Shown piece after piece: positions 18,276 to 26,783 of a stretch of DNA of 64,000 bases. This stretch comes from Bacteroidota bacterium (GTDB taxonomy: Bacteria > Bacteroidota > Bacteroidia > Chitinophagales > Chitinophagaceae). The stretch covers positions 62,001-126,000 of the forward strand of contig JAFDXJ010000041.1 of assembly GCA_018268015.1 (NCBI GenBank). The letters are read 5' to 3'. The number at the start of each line of letters is the position of its first letter. The first letter of the stretch is position 1. The notes under the pieces are model-generated. The model was not told where the DNA came from and ran no database searches. It saw only the letters and a list, made by a program, of their open reading frames with translations. The translations under genes and the position numbers were made by a program.

Positions 18276-18638
18276 ATGAAAATTTTAATTGCAGAGGATG
18301 ACCCGGTCAACCTTTTATTATTGAAAAAACAGTTAGCCCTGGAACAAATGGAGCTTTGTGCCGCTACAGATGGCTATGATGCTTTTAAAAAAATGGCGGC
18401 ATTTCAACCGGATATTTTGATCACAGATCTCATGATGCCTCTGGCTTCAGGACTGGAATTGATTAGTTTGGTAAGAACCAAATACAGTAAAAAATTGCCT
18501 ATACTGGTATTATCTGCCATTGATGATGAGAACACCGTGATGGAGGCATTATCTATGGGTGCGAATGATTTTATTATTAAACCCGCAGACCAGGCTGCAC
18601 TTGTGAGTAAAATCAATAGGTTATGTGGCCAAAATTAA
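18276..18638 (+). CDS. Single-domain response regulator (receiver only)
   Basis: A stand-alone receiver of 120 residues with no output domain. Acidic pocket EDD (7-9), phospho-acceptor Asp51 in ILITDLMMP, the Ser in VLSAID and Lys in FIIKPAD complete the receiver active site. It presumably relays phosphate or acts by protein-protein contact. No histidine kinase is adjacent, so its partner is unknown. Its stop is 21 bases from the convergent recQ stop. Confidence 0.9.
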   Translation: MKILIAEDDPVNLLLLKKQLALEQMELCAATDGYDAFKKMAAFQPDILITDLMMPLASGLELISLVRTKYSKKLPILVLSAIDDENTVMEALSMGANDFIIKPADQAALVSKINRLCGQN

Positions 18639-18659
18639 AAATGCAACATCTCAATTTGA

Positions 18660-20975
18660 TTAATTACCATATTCTGATAAAAATTTGATACGCATAATCT
18701 TCAATTGATCCCATTCATATCCACTGTCTTGTAATTCTGCCTGAGCCGTTTCGAGTGAAGATGTTTCACAGTTTTTAAAATAGTCCATGATTTCTTCCTG
18801 ATCTTCTTCATCAAGAATATCATCAATGGCATAATTCAGGTTGAGCCTGGTGCCACTTGAAACTATGGTTTCCATTTCTTCGAGTAAAGAGTCTAATTTC
18901 AGGTCTTTATTGCGGGCTATGGTTTCTAGGGGGATTTTTTTATCTACATTTTGAATGATATAAATCTTATTGCTGCTTTTATTGGCAACGGATTTCATTA
19001 CAAAATCATCTGGTCTTTCAATCTCATTTTCATCCACATATTTGGCAATCAGAGTTATAAAAGGTTTTCCATAACGGGCTGCTTTCCCTTTACTCACACC
19101 CTGGCATTTTTCTAATTCCAATAAAGTGGTGGGATACATGGTTGCCATATCATTGAGTGAAGATTCTAGGAATAACACAAAAGGCGGCAGGCCGATTTTT
19201 TTGGCTTCCTGCTGACGAAGGCTTTTGAGCATTTCAACCAGTTTTTCATCGAATGCAGCTCCTGTACTATTCCCATCACCGGTTTCCACATCATCATCAT
19301 CATCTTCATTTGCTTCTTCAAATAAATTGCTCAGTGCAATTTTGAATGAAGTGGGTTTTTTCAAAAATTTTTCGCTTTTATCTGTAAATTTCAATAAGCC
19401 ATATTCTTCAATATCTTTTCTAAGTAAATTTTCCAGGAGCATTTGTCTTATCAAACTGTTCCAGAAGTGAATATCTTTTTCTTTACCAATACCAAATACC
19501 GGCAATTCTTCATGGCGGTACATTTTTATTTGAGGGGTAGGTTTTCCCATCATAATATTGACCACATAATCCGTATGGAATCTTCCATCCAATGCTTTCA
19601 CCACTTTGAGTACTTTTACAGTTTCATCTTTTGCTTCAATTTTTTCTTTTGGATGAAGACAGTTATCACAATTTCCACAATTTTCTTCTTCCGTATTTTC
19701 TCCAAAGTAATGGAGTAAAACTTTCCTTCTGCAGGTGGATATTTCTGCAAAGGCTACAGTTTCATTAATTAATTGTGCACCTATTTCCCGTTCGCTCAAT
19801 GGTTTGTCACGCATCAGGTGTTCCAATTTTGCAATATCTTTATGAGAATAATAAAGCAGGCATTTCCCTTCAAGTCCATCCCTGCCGGCGCGGCCTGTTT
19901 CCTGGTAATAATTTTCAATGGACTTAGGAATATTGAAATGAATTACAAAGCGGATATCCGGTTTATCAATGCCCATTCCGAAGGCGATCGTTGCAACTAT
20001 TACTTGCACATCTTCATTTAAAAACTGATCCTGGCGAGTGGCACGCAGTTTGGAATCAAGCCCGGCATGATAGGCAACGGCTTTAATATTATTGGCTACC
20101 AATAATTCTGCAAGTTCTTCTGTTGTTTTTCGGTTTAACGTATAAATGATTCCGCTTTTACCGGCATTTTGGGATATAAAGCGAACCATATGACGGATGG
20201 TCTGATCTTTCTTAGTCTTAGGTTGTATTTCATAATATAAATTCGCCCGATTGAATGAAGAAATATACACATTTGGATTCCTTAGCCCTAAATTTTTAAT
20301 GATATCACTTTGTACTTTGGGTGTAGCGGTTGCAGTAAGTGCAACTACTGGAATGTCTTTATTAATCTGATCCATCATTTCACGTAATCTTCGGTATTCG
20401 GGCCTGAAGTCATGCCCCCATTCTGAAATACAATGAGCTTCATCTACCGCAAAAAAAGAAATATTCAATTCTTTAAAAAATTCGAGGTTATCCTGTTTGG
20501 TTAAGGTCTCCGGCGCCACATATAATAATTTGGTTTTGCCTGAAAGCAAATCTGCTTTCACTGATTTCACCTGGCCTTTATTTAATGAGGAATTTAGAAA
20601 ATGCGCAACATCATCCTTTTCACTATATCCACGTACCAGGTCTACCTGATTTTTCATTAAAGCAATGAGAGGGCTTACAATAATAGCACAGCCTTCTAAA
20701 ATCATGGCAGGTAATTGATAGCATAAACTTTTACCTCCCCCGGTAGGCATAATGACAAAAGTATCATACCCGTCGAGTAAACTATTGATGGCCTCCACCT
20801 GGCGGCCTTTAAATTTTTCAAAACCAAAATGTTTTTTCACTTCACGAAGAATATCATGCTTATGTTTTCCTGATTTTGCAGATAAAGAAAGGTTTTCTTT
20901 TTTAGGTCTTGCCTGGCTCTTCTCCGTCTTCACCGTCGGTTTTTTTGCAGGCGTCTTTTTTGTTGTTGTAGGCAT
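18660..20975 (-). CDS. recQ: ATP-dependent DNA helicase RecQ
   Basis: 3'-5' DNA helicase for recombination and replication-fork repair. 771 residues: a Lys/Pro/Thr-rich N-terminal tail (1-35), then helicase motifs MPTGGGKS (76-83), DEAH (178-181) and QETGRAGRDG (358-367), the zinc cluster Cys415, 433, 436 and 439 (CGNCDNC), an RQC winged helix, an HRDC domain (about 585-660) and a C-terminal HTH_40-type region. The acidic linker DDDDD near 560 separates RQC and HRDC. The basic N-terminal extension is unusual but may only help DNA binding. Convergent with the receiver gene. Confidence 0.97.
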   Translation of the reverse strand: MPTTTKKTPAKKPTVKTEKSQARPKKENLSLSAKSGKHKHDILREVKKHFGFEKFKGRQVEAINSLLDGYDTFVIMPTGGGKSLCYQLPAMILEGCAIIVSPLIALMKNQVDLVRGYSEKDDVAHFLNSSLNKGQVKSVKADLLSGKTKLLYVAPETLTKQDNLEFFKELNISFFAVDEAHCISEWGHDFRPEYRRLREMMDQINKDIPVVALTATATPKVQSDIIKNLGLRNPNVYISSFNRANLYYEIQPKTKKDQTIRHMVRFISQNAGKSGIIYTLNRKTTEELAELLVANNIKAVAYHAGLDSKLRATRQDQFLNEDVQVIVATIAFGMGIDKPDIRFVIHFNIPKSIENYYQETGRAGRDGLEGKCLLYYSHKDIAKLEHLMRDKPLSEREIGAQLINETVAFAEISTCRRKVLLHYFGENTEEENCGNCDNCLHPKEKIEAKDETVKVLKVVKALDGRFHTDYVVNIMMGKPTPQIKMYRHEELPVFGIGKEKDIHFWNSLIRQMLLENLLRKDIEEYGLLKFTDKSEKFLKKPTSFKIALSNLFEEANEDDDDDVETGDGNSTGAAFDEKLVEMLKSLRQQEAKKIGLPPFVLFLESSLNDMATMYPTTLLELEKCQGVSKGKAARYGKPFITLIAKYVDENEIERPDDFVMKSVANKSSNKIYIIQNVDKKIPLETIARNKDLKLDSLLEEMETIVSSGTRLNLNYAIDDILDEEDQEEIMDYFKNCETSSLETAQAELQDSGYEWDQLKIMRIKFLSEYGN

Positions 20976-21007
20976 ATGCTCAAGATTTCTAATTCCCGAT
21001 ATATAAA

Positions 21008-21025
21008 ATTTACCAAAAGGTAAAT
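21008..21025. repeat. Short inverted repeat in the recQ-kdsD gap
   Basis: ATTTACC-AAAA-GGTAAAT is a perfect 7-base inverted repeat with a four-base loop, 33 bases before the recQ start codon. It could be an operator or a weak hairpin in the recQ leader. A separate 9-base inverted pair, AACAAAGTT at 21076-21084 and AACTTTGTT at 21159-21167, lies further right. The rest of the 214-base gap is AT-rich with no gene. Confidence 0.35.
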
Positions 21026-21173
21026 AATAATTTAGAAAACAATAGAATTAATTTTATTTTGATTGTTTTGGCTTGAACAAAGTTTGGAAACGATCTTAAT
21101 AAGATTAAAATTTAACCCCTAACGAAGTTAATAATTCCGATGTAAATTGTAAAGAACGAACTTTGTTAAAGTT

Positions 21174-21181
21174 TACCTTTG
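21174..21181 (+). promoter_or_regulatory. -7 box (TACCTTTG) directly ahead of kdsD
   Basis: TACCTTTG is an exact TAnnTTTG match ending 8 bases before the ATG at 21190. A transcript starting about seven bases downstream would have almost no leader. A TTG at 21147-21149 is 24 bases away, slightly long for the -33 element. Confidence 0.42.
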
Positions 21182-21189
21182 CTCCCATT

Positions 21190-22155
21190 ATGGAAAAAGA
21201 TATACAGTCTGTCGCACGAAGGACGATTCATTATGAAGCCCAATCCATTCAGGGACTGGAGTATTTTATTAATGACGAATTTGAAAAAGCCATTCAATTG
21301 ATTTACCATTCTTCGGGCCGTCTTGTTGTAACCGGGATTGGGAAAAGCGCTATCATAGGCCAGAAGATTGTAGCCACATTCAATTCTACCGGAACGCCTT
21401 CCCTTTTTATGCATGCAGCAGATGCCTTGCATGGTGATATGGGCATGATACAGAAAAATGATGTGGTATTGATTATCAGTAAAAGCGGGGAAAGCCCGGA
21501 GATCAAGGCATTGCCCCCATTTATTAAGAATTTTGGGAATACGATTATTGCTATGGTGGGCAATATGCAATCTACACTGGCAAGGGAAGCAGACATCATA
21601 TTAAACACCACCGTATCTAAAGAAGCTTGCCCCAATAACCTTGCACCTACCAGCAGTACTACAGCTCAAATGGTGATGGGAGATGCCATTGCAGTATGCC
21701 TGATGGAATTAAATGGATTTACAGGAAATGATTTTGCGCGTTATCATCCGGGTGGAAATCTTGGAAAACGACTCTACTTAAAAGTGGATGATATCTTTTT
21801 GCATAATGAAAAACCTCGAGTAAAACCTACAGATACATTAAAAGAAGTGATCATGGAGATATCTCATGGCCGAATGGGAGCTACCGTTGTTACCGATGAT
21901 CAAAACATCATTATGGGTATTATTACAGATGGAGATATCAGACGCTTACTTGAAAAAACAAATGAAATCTCTAAAATTACTGCTCAGGATATATTAACTT
22001 CGCATCCCAAAAAAATAGAATCCGGTTCTTTAGCCATGAATGCCATGAAAATAATGAAAGATGCAGATATCAGCCAATTAGTGATTTGTGGATCCGGTGA
22101 TGAGTATCTTGGCATCATTCATATTCATGACCTGGTTCGGGAAGGATTACTTTAA
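21190..22155 (+). CDS. kdsD: Arabinose-5-phosphate isomerase (KpsF/GutQ family)
   Basis: Interconverts ribulose-5-phosphate and arabinose-5-phosphate, the first step toward Kdo for lipopolysaccharide. 321 residues from the ATG: an SIS sugar-isomerase domain with TGIGKSAIIGQKI (48-60) and MHAADALHGDMGM, then two CBS domains (from about 205 and 270). The frame extends upstream to a TTG at 21163, but that segment overlaps the promoter box, so the ATG at 21190 is preferred. manC follows 29 bases later, giving a sugar-nucleotide or lipopolysaccharide-precursor pair. Confidence 0.94.
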   Translation: MEKDIQSVARRTIHYEAQSIQGLEYFINDEFEKAIQLIYHSSGRLVVTGIGKSAIIGQKIVATFNSTGTPSLFMHAADALHGDMGMIQKNDVVLIISKSGESPEIKALPPFIKNFGNTIIAMVGNMQSTLAREADIILNTTVSKEACPNNLAPTSSTTAQMVMGDAIAVCLMELNGFTGNDFARYHPGGNLGKRLYLKVDDIFLHNEKPRVKPTDTLKEVIMEISHGRMGATVVTDDQNIIMGIITDGDIRRLLEKTNEISKITAQDILTSHPKKIESGSLAMNAMKIMKDADISQLVICGSGDEYLGIIHIHDLVREGLL

Positions 22156-22184
22156 AAATCATTTTTACATTCGTCAAACTTGAT

Positions 22185-23267
22185 ATGAATAAACATCATT
22201 ATGTAGCCATTCTTGCAGGGGGTATTGGTAGTCGATTTTGGCCAAAGAGCCGGGCTGCTTTTCCCAAACAATTTTTGGATATTCTCCAAACGGGGAAAAC
22301 GCTTATTCAGCAGACTTTTGAAAGATATGCACGCTTTATACCGGTAGATAATATTTATGTGGTTACTTCCAATGAATATGCTTCACTCGTCAAAGAACAA
22401 TTGCCGGATATGAATGAAAATAATATTCTGGCAGAACCCAGTAGAAAAAATACTGCGCCTTGTGTAGCTTTCATTTCTTATAAATTATTGGAAAAAGATC
22501 CAGAATCCCAGATCATTATTGCACCGAGTGATCATATTGTGATGGAACCTGAAGCATTTGAAAAGGCGGCATTAAAAGGCCTTCAATTTGCAAAACACAT
22601 GAAAGCTTTAGTCACCTTAGGCATAAAGCCTACTTACCCAAATACAGGTTATGGTTATATTCAACATGAAATCATGCCGGTTGCTGATCAGATTTTTAAG
22701 GTTAAAACTTTTACGGAAAAACCCAACCTGGAGTTGGCAAAAACTTTTTTAGCGAGTGGCGATTTTCTATGGAATGCCGGTGTTTTTATGTGGAGTAGTA
22801 AAGATCTGGTGAAAGCATTTGAATTATATGAGCCGGAAATGAGTGAATTATTTAATGCCGAAAAACATCACTTCAATACTCGTGAAGAAAATCATTCACT
22901 TGAACGCATTTATCCTCAATGCAAAAATATCTCTATTGATTATGCCATCATGGAGAAAGCCAATAATGTTTATGTGATTCCTTCTTCATTTGGCTGGAGT
23001 GACCTGGGCACCTGGAATAGTGCCTATGATAATCTTGAGAAAGATTACCTGGGAAATGCAGTAGCAGGTGGTAATGTAATGATCATTGATGCTACAAAAT
23101 GTATGGTCTCTGCACCTGAGCATAAATTATTATTGCTGCAAGGGATGGATGATTTTATCATCATTGATACAGAAGATATTCTCTTAATATGTAAAAAAGA
23201 AAAGGAACAACAAATCAAAGATTATGTGGCAGAGGTCAAAAGAAATAAAGGGGATATATACCAGTAA
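22185..23267 (+). CDS. manC: Mannose-1-phosphate guanylyltransferase
   Basis: Makes GDP-mannose from mannose-1-phosphate and GTP, for glycans and O-antigen-like polysaccharide. 360 residues, nucleotidyltransferase only: there is no C-terminal phosphomannose-isomerase cupin, so it is the short form. Signature LAGGIGSRFWPKSR (10-23) with PKQF, then AEPSRKNTAPCVAF, FTEKPN, WNAGVFMW and SIDYAIMEK. It follows kdsD by 29 bases. A near-consensus -7 box TACATTCG sits at 22166-22173, so it could also have its own promoter. Confidence 0.95.
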   Translation: MNKHHYVAILAGGIGSRFWPKSRAAFPKQFLDILQTGKTLIQQTFERYARFIPVDNIYVVTSNEYASLVKEQLPDMNENNILAEPSRKNTAPCVAFISYKLLEKDPESQIIIAPSDHIVMEPEAFEKAALKGLQFAKHMKALVTLGIKPTYPNTGYGYIQHEIMPVADQIFKVKTFTEKPNLELAKTFLASGDFLWNAGVFMWSSKDLVKAFELYEPEMSELFNAEKHHFNTREENHSLERIYPQCKNISIDYAIMEKANNVYVIPSSFGWSDLGTWNSAYDNLEKDYLGNAVAGGNVMIIDATKCMVSAPEHKLLLLQGMDDFIIIDTEDILLICKKEKEQQIKDYVAEVKRNKGDIYQ

Positions 23268-23275
23268 GTGTTTTT

Positions 23276-23434
23276 TTATTTTTTTTGGTTGTTTATGAGG
23301 GAAAGCAGCAATAGGACGATGAAAATATAAAATAAGATTTTTGCAATTCCCTCTATCTTTCCAAAAAATCCTGTAAAGCCAATAACAGCTGTTATGATAA
23401 TTAGTATCAGGAAAATGATGCTCCACCGCCGCAT
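23276..23434 (-). CDS. DUF1328-like small membrane protein
   Basis: 52-residue membrane peptide with two hydrophobic helices and the pattern WSIIFLILIIITAVIGFTG then GIAKILFYIFIVLLLLSLI, which is the DUF1328 (YtjA-like) family layout. I start at the ATG at 23434 (MRRWSII); the frame upstream reads through the 3' end of the helicase gene and is a shadow. Function of the family is unknown. Its start codon is 34 bases downstream of the helicase stop codon on the same strand. Confidence 0.75.
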   Translation of the reverse strand: MRRWSIIFLILIIITAVIGFTGFFGKIEGIAKILFYIFIVLLLLSLINNQKK

Positions 23435-23468
23435 AGGTAAGTAATGAATTTGAAAGGTCTGAAAATAA

Positions 23469-25961
23469 TTAATATGCCTGTTCTTTGCCGGACTTATTTT
23501 TAAAATGCGATAGGGCAATTTGAAGTTCTCCATAACTGACTGATTGCCCCAATTTTGATTTAAGCTGACCAATACTGTCTCCAGGGTTTTGAATGATGAC
23601 CTCACCAATTCTTATTAATTTTTCTTTGGGCAACAATGTATCGGCTTTTACTAAGCCTTCCCCCACAAAAAAGGATAAGTGGTTTTGTATTGTTTCAATG
23701 GTGAAATTCCTTTTTAATGCAATTTGCTGTACTGAGTGACCTTCTTTAAATAAAGCGAAGCTCTCATCCCGGGAAGATGGCTTGGCTTCTTTTTTAATTT
23801 TTTTCTTTTTTTCGGGAATGTCCTCAATAGAGGATTCCAGGCCATTTTCTTCACAATAATCTTGTATTATATCCAGGAAAGCGTTTCCAAACTGCTGCAC
23901 TTTTATTTTTCCAAAACCATTTATTTTTTCGAGTTGAGTCAAGGTCTTTGGGAGGTATTGAACCATTTCCTCTATCGTCTTCAGATTTGCAACTCTATAC
24001 ACCGGTAAATTTTTCTCTAGCGCTAATTGATCCCTCAAAAGAAATAAGGCAGATTTTAAATCGTTGCGACCGGAATTTTCCGATAAAGTAGCCATAGAAC
24101 CGCTTCCTGCATGAATGCGATAAACCGGTTTTTCAAAACTTTTTTTGGCCATAAAATGTCTTTCTAAAAAGAAGCCCTGTTTACATTGCTGAATCAAATA
24201 ATTTTTTTCATCCAGGTATTCCAGGATTTCAAGCATTGCAGACTGAAATTTTAAAGCCAGCTTACTATTGTCGGTTACCACCGGTGATTTTTGCAGCCAG
24301 GCTATCAATTGAGATAGTTCATTGGTAAAGTAAGATGAGGCGGCTGATACCCTTTGTTGTATTTCAGTATTTTTTTCGAGTGGTATTTTCATGCCTGTTT
24401 TCAAAACCAGTTCCCGGTTGAATTTGGCAAATACATTTTCGATTTGTATTACTTTTCCCTGAAAAATAGGAAGCCAGTCTTTGGCTGCCATATTAAAAGA
24501 AGCAGCATTTTCAAAAAGCCACTGAAAAAACTTTTCACAGAGTAAGGAAATTTTTTCAAAAGAAAAAAGCGATATAAGGGTTTCTTTTTCATTTTTTTCC
24601 TTTAGAATTTCCAGTTGCGCTTCGAGTTTTTCACTGCTTATTTCATTCTTTAAAAAAGCCGTAACCTGGCTGTCCAGTCGGAGACTGCTTCTATTAATAG
24701 GGCTTAATAATACAAGGCCTTCCAGTGATGTACATCGAGATAACGCCACATAAACCTGTCCCGCTGCAAATGAGGCTACCGGGTCTATAATGGCTTTTTC
24801 AAATGTGAGGCCCTGGCTTTTATGAATGGTAATGGCCCAGGCTAAACGCAAAGGGATTTGTGTAAAACTCCCAATGGTTTCTTCTTCAATTTTTTGTGTT
24901 TTAGGGTTGAGCTTATACCTGGTATTATCCCATTTTTCCTTTTTTACAATAATTTCATTTGATTCACATAGTACAGTCACTTCCTCTGTAGTTACCTTTT
25001 GTACTCTCCCGATTTTGCCGTTAAAATAGCGCTTTACTTTGGCATTGTCATTTTTCAAAAACATGACCTGGGCGCCTTTTTTTAATTGTAAAATTTCATC
25101 AGCTGGAAAATTGCTTTGCGGAAATTCATCAATAACTTCAGCTTTGAAATGTGTGGAAAGGCCACCCAGTTTAGCCAGTTCTTTTGAATTGATATGATCT
25201 GCAATCTTATTATGGGTGGTTAGGGTAATATAATTTTCCTGATAACCGGGTTCAAAAGTAGGGTCATATCGCTGATGTAATAATTGTAATCCTCTTTCAT
25301 TTAATTGATCATTTCTTACCATATTCAGTAGGGATACAAATTCGGGATTAGTTTGCCTGTAAATATGTTGCAACACAATATGTATGTGATCCTGCATGCT
25401 CCAAACCCGGCTTGAAAAAAAATAAGGACTGCTATAATAGGGGGATAATAATTCCCATTCTTCTTTTCGCGCAACGGGTGCCAATTGCATTAAATCGCCA
25501 ATGAGTAATACTTGTACGCCCCCAAATGGGATCTCATAATTTTTTCGCACATGCCTCAAAACAATGTCTATTTCGTCCAGTAAATCACAGCGAACCATAC
25601 TGATTTCGTCAATGATTAATAACTCCAGCTTTTGTATGAGGGCAACCCGCTCTTTTGATAACCTGATCTTTGATAATAATTGATGTTTATCTGTAATGGG
25701 AGCAGCAATATTAAATGCATTTGTTTCCGGTATAAAAGGTGTAAACGGAATTTGTAAAAATGAATGAATCGTACAGCCACCGGCATTAATAGCTGCAACT
25801 CCGGTGGGCGCGATTACAGCACAGGATTTATGCGTGCGGTCTTTGATGTATTTCAAAAAAGTAGTTTTACCTGTACCGGCTTTTCCTGTTAAGAAAACCG
25901 GGCAGTCTGTATATTGGATATAATCGGCAGCTATCCTGAATTCCGGATTTAAATCATCCAT
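23469..25961 (-). CDS. PIF1/RecD-like helicase with HRDC and HTH_40 tail
   Basis: SF1B DNA helicase of about 830 residues. Motor: Walker A GKAGTGKTTF (26-35), IIDEISMVRCDLLDEID, then WAITIHKSQGLTFEKAIID and VYVALSRCTSLEGL. C-terminal to the motor is a helical linker, an HRDC-like domain (about 640-715: LPKTLTQLEKINGFGKIKV) and an HTH_40-type domain (about 735-820: LFKEGHSVQQIALKRNFTIE). The ATG at 25961 is chosen over a TTG two codons upstream. Probably acts in genome maintenance. The same tail architecture occurs in the RecQ encoded about 2.5 kb away. Confidence 0.92.
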   Translation of the reverse strand: MDDLNPEFRIAADYIQYTDCPVFLTGKAGTGKTTFLKYIKDRTHKSCAVIAPTGVAAINAGGCTIHSFLQIPFTPFIPETNAFNIAAPITDKHQLLSKIRLSKERVALIQKLELLIIDEISMVRCDLLDEIDIVLRHVRKNYEIPFGGVQVLLIGDLMQLAPVARKEEWELLSPYYSSPYFFSSRVWSMQDHIHIVLQHIYRQTNPEFVSLLNMVRNDQLNERGLQLLHQRYDPTFEPGYQENYITLTTHNKIADHINSKELAKLGGLSTHFKAEVIDEFPQSNFPADEILQLKKGAQVMFLKNDNAKVKRYFNGKIGRVQKVTTEEVTVLCESNEIIVKKEKWDNTRYKLNPKTQKIEEETIGSFTQIPLRLAWAITIHKSQGLTFEKAIIDPVASFAAGQVYVALSRCTSLEGLVLLSPINRSSLRLDSQVTAFLKNEISSEKLEAQLEILKEKNEKETLISLFSFEKISLLCEKFFQWLFENAASFNMAAKDWLPIFQGKVIQIENVFAKFNRELVLKTGMKIPLEKNTEIQQRVSAASSYFTNELSQLIAWLQKSPVVTDNSKLALKFQSAMLEILEYLDEKNYLIQQCKQGFFLERHFMAKKSFEKPVYRIHAGSGSMATLSENSGRNDLKSALFLLRDQLALEKNLPVYRVANLKTIEEMVQYLPKTLTQLEKINGFGKIKVQQFGNAFLDIIQDYCEENGLESSIEDIPEKKKKIKKEAKPSSRDESFALFKEGHSVQQIALKRNFTIETIQNHLSFFVGEGLVKADTLLPKEKLIRIGEVIIQNPGDSIGQLKSKLGQSVSYGELQIALSHFKNKSGKEQAY

Positions 25962-25974
25962 AAACAAAAAAAAT

Positions 25975-25982
25975 TATTTTTG
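25975..25982 (+). promoter_or_regulatory. Candidate -7 box for coaX
   Basis: TATTTTTG matches TAnnTTTG, 66 bases before the coaX ATG and inside the 87-base gap to the divergent helicase gene. No clear TTG at -33. Confidence 0.35.
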
Positions 25983-26048
25983 CTATTTAAAAATCTTGGT
26001 GCAAAATACATCAAACATTCGCCTATTTTTAAAATAACCATTTACTGT

Positions 26049-26783
26049 ATGAATGTACAATATACTACTATTTGTTTCGACTTGGGCAATACACTATTAA
26101 AATATGCGGTGTTTTATGGTGATCAATGCAAAGGAATTTTTATCCTGGAAAACGCAGGCATTGAATCATTTCAAAAGGTTTTAGATAAATATACTCCTCA
26201 AAAGACGATCTTATCATCCGTCGTTAACCATGAAAAAAGTATTGAAACACTGTTAGCCGAGAAAAGTCAATTTCATAAACTTTCTCATGAAAGCAAATTG
26301 CCATTCACGATACCCATTGCTAAAAAAGAAACGGTTGGGGCAGATCGCCTTGCATTAATGTCTGCAGCAAGGACTATTTATCCGGGAATGCATACTCTGG
26401 TGATATCATTTGGCTCCTGTATTACCTATAATTTTATGAATGCCTCCGGAGTTTTTTTAGGAGGTGCTATTTCGCCAGGTATGGAAATGCGGTTTAAAGC
26501 CATGCATACATTTACGGCCAAACTGCCTCTGATAAATGCAAATCCGATTTTTCCATTAATCGGGTATGATACAAGGACAAATTTATTAAGTGGTGTAATG
26601 CTCGGTATTAGGGGCGAAATCAACTACCAGGTTGAATTATATGAAGAACGATACTCGAACTTTAACGCGGTTTTAACCGGGGGCGATATGCGCTATTTTG
26701 CTTCGCATCTCAAAAAGAAGATATTTGCAGACCCACAATTCATCTATAAAGGACTTTATGCAATCAGTGAACTTAACTCATAA
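26049..26783 (+). CDS. coaX: Type III pantothenate kinase
   Basis: Phosphorylates pantothenate, the first step of coenzyme A synthesis. 244 residues of the ASKHA-fold CoaX family: phosphate motif DLGNTLLKYA (11-20), GADRLALMSAA (97-107) and GGAISPGMEMRFKAMHTFTA. The second phosphate motif, usually D-x-GT-x3-T-x-D, here reads SFGSCITYN, so both usual Asp positions are changed. The ATG at 26049 is preferred; the frame runs 23 codons further upstream but lacks family similarity. The last 26 bases overlap the next gene. Confident family call; activity is less certain. Confidence 0.9.
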   Translation: MNVQYTTICFDLGNTLLKYAVFYGDQCKGIFILENAGIESFQKVLDKYTPQKTILSSVVNHEKSIETLLAEKSQFHKLSHESKLPFTIPIAKKETVGADRLALMSAARTIYPGMHTLVISFGSCITYNFMNASGVFLGGAISPGMEMRFKAMHTFTAKLPLINANPIFPLIGYDTRTNLLSGVMLGIRGEINYQVELYEERYSNFNAVLTGGDMRYFASHLKKKIFADPQFIYKGLYAISELNS

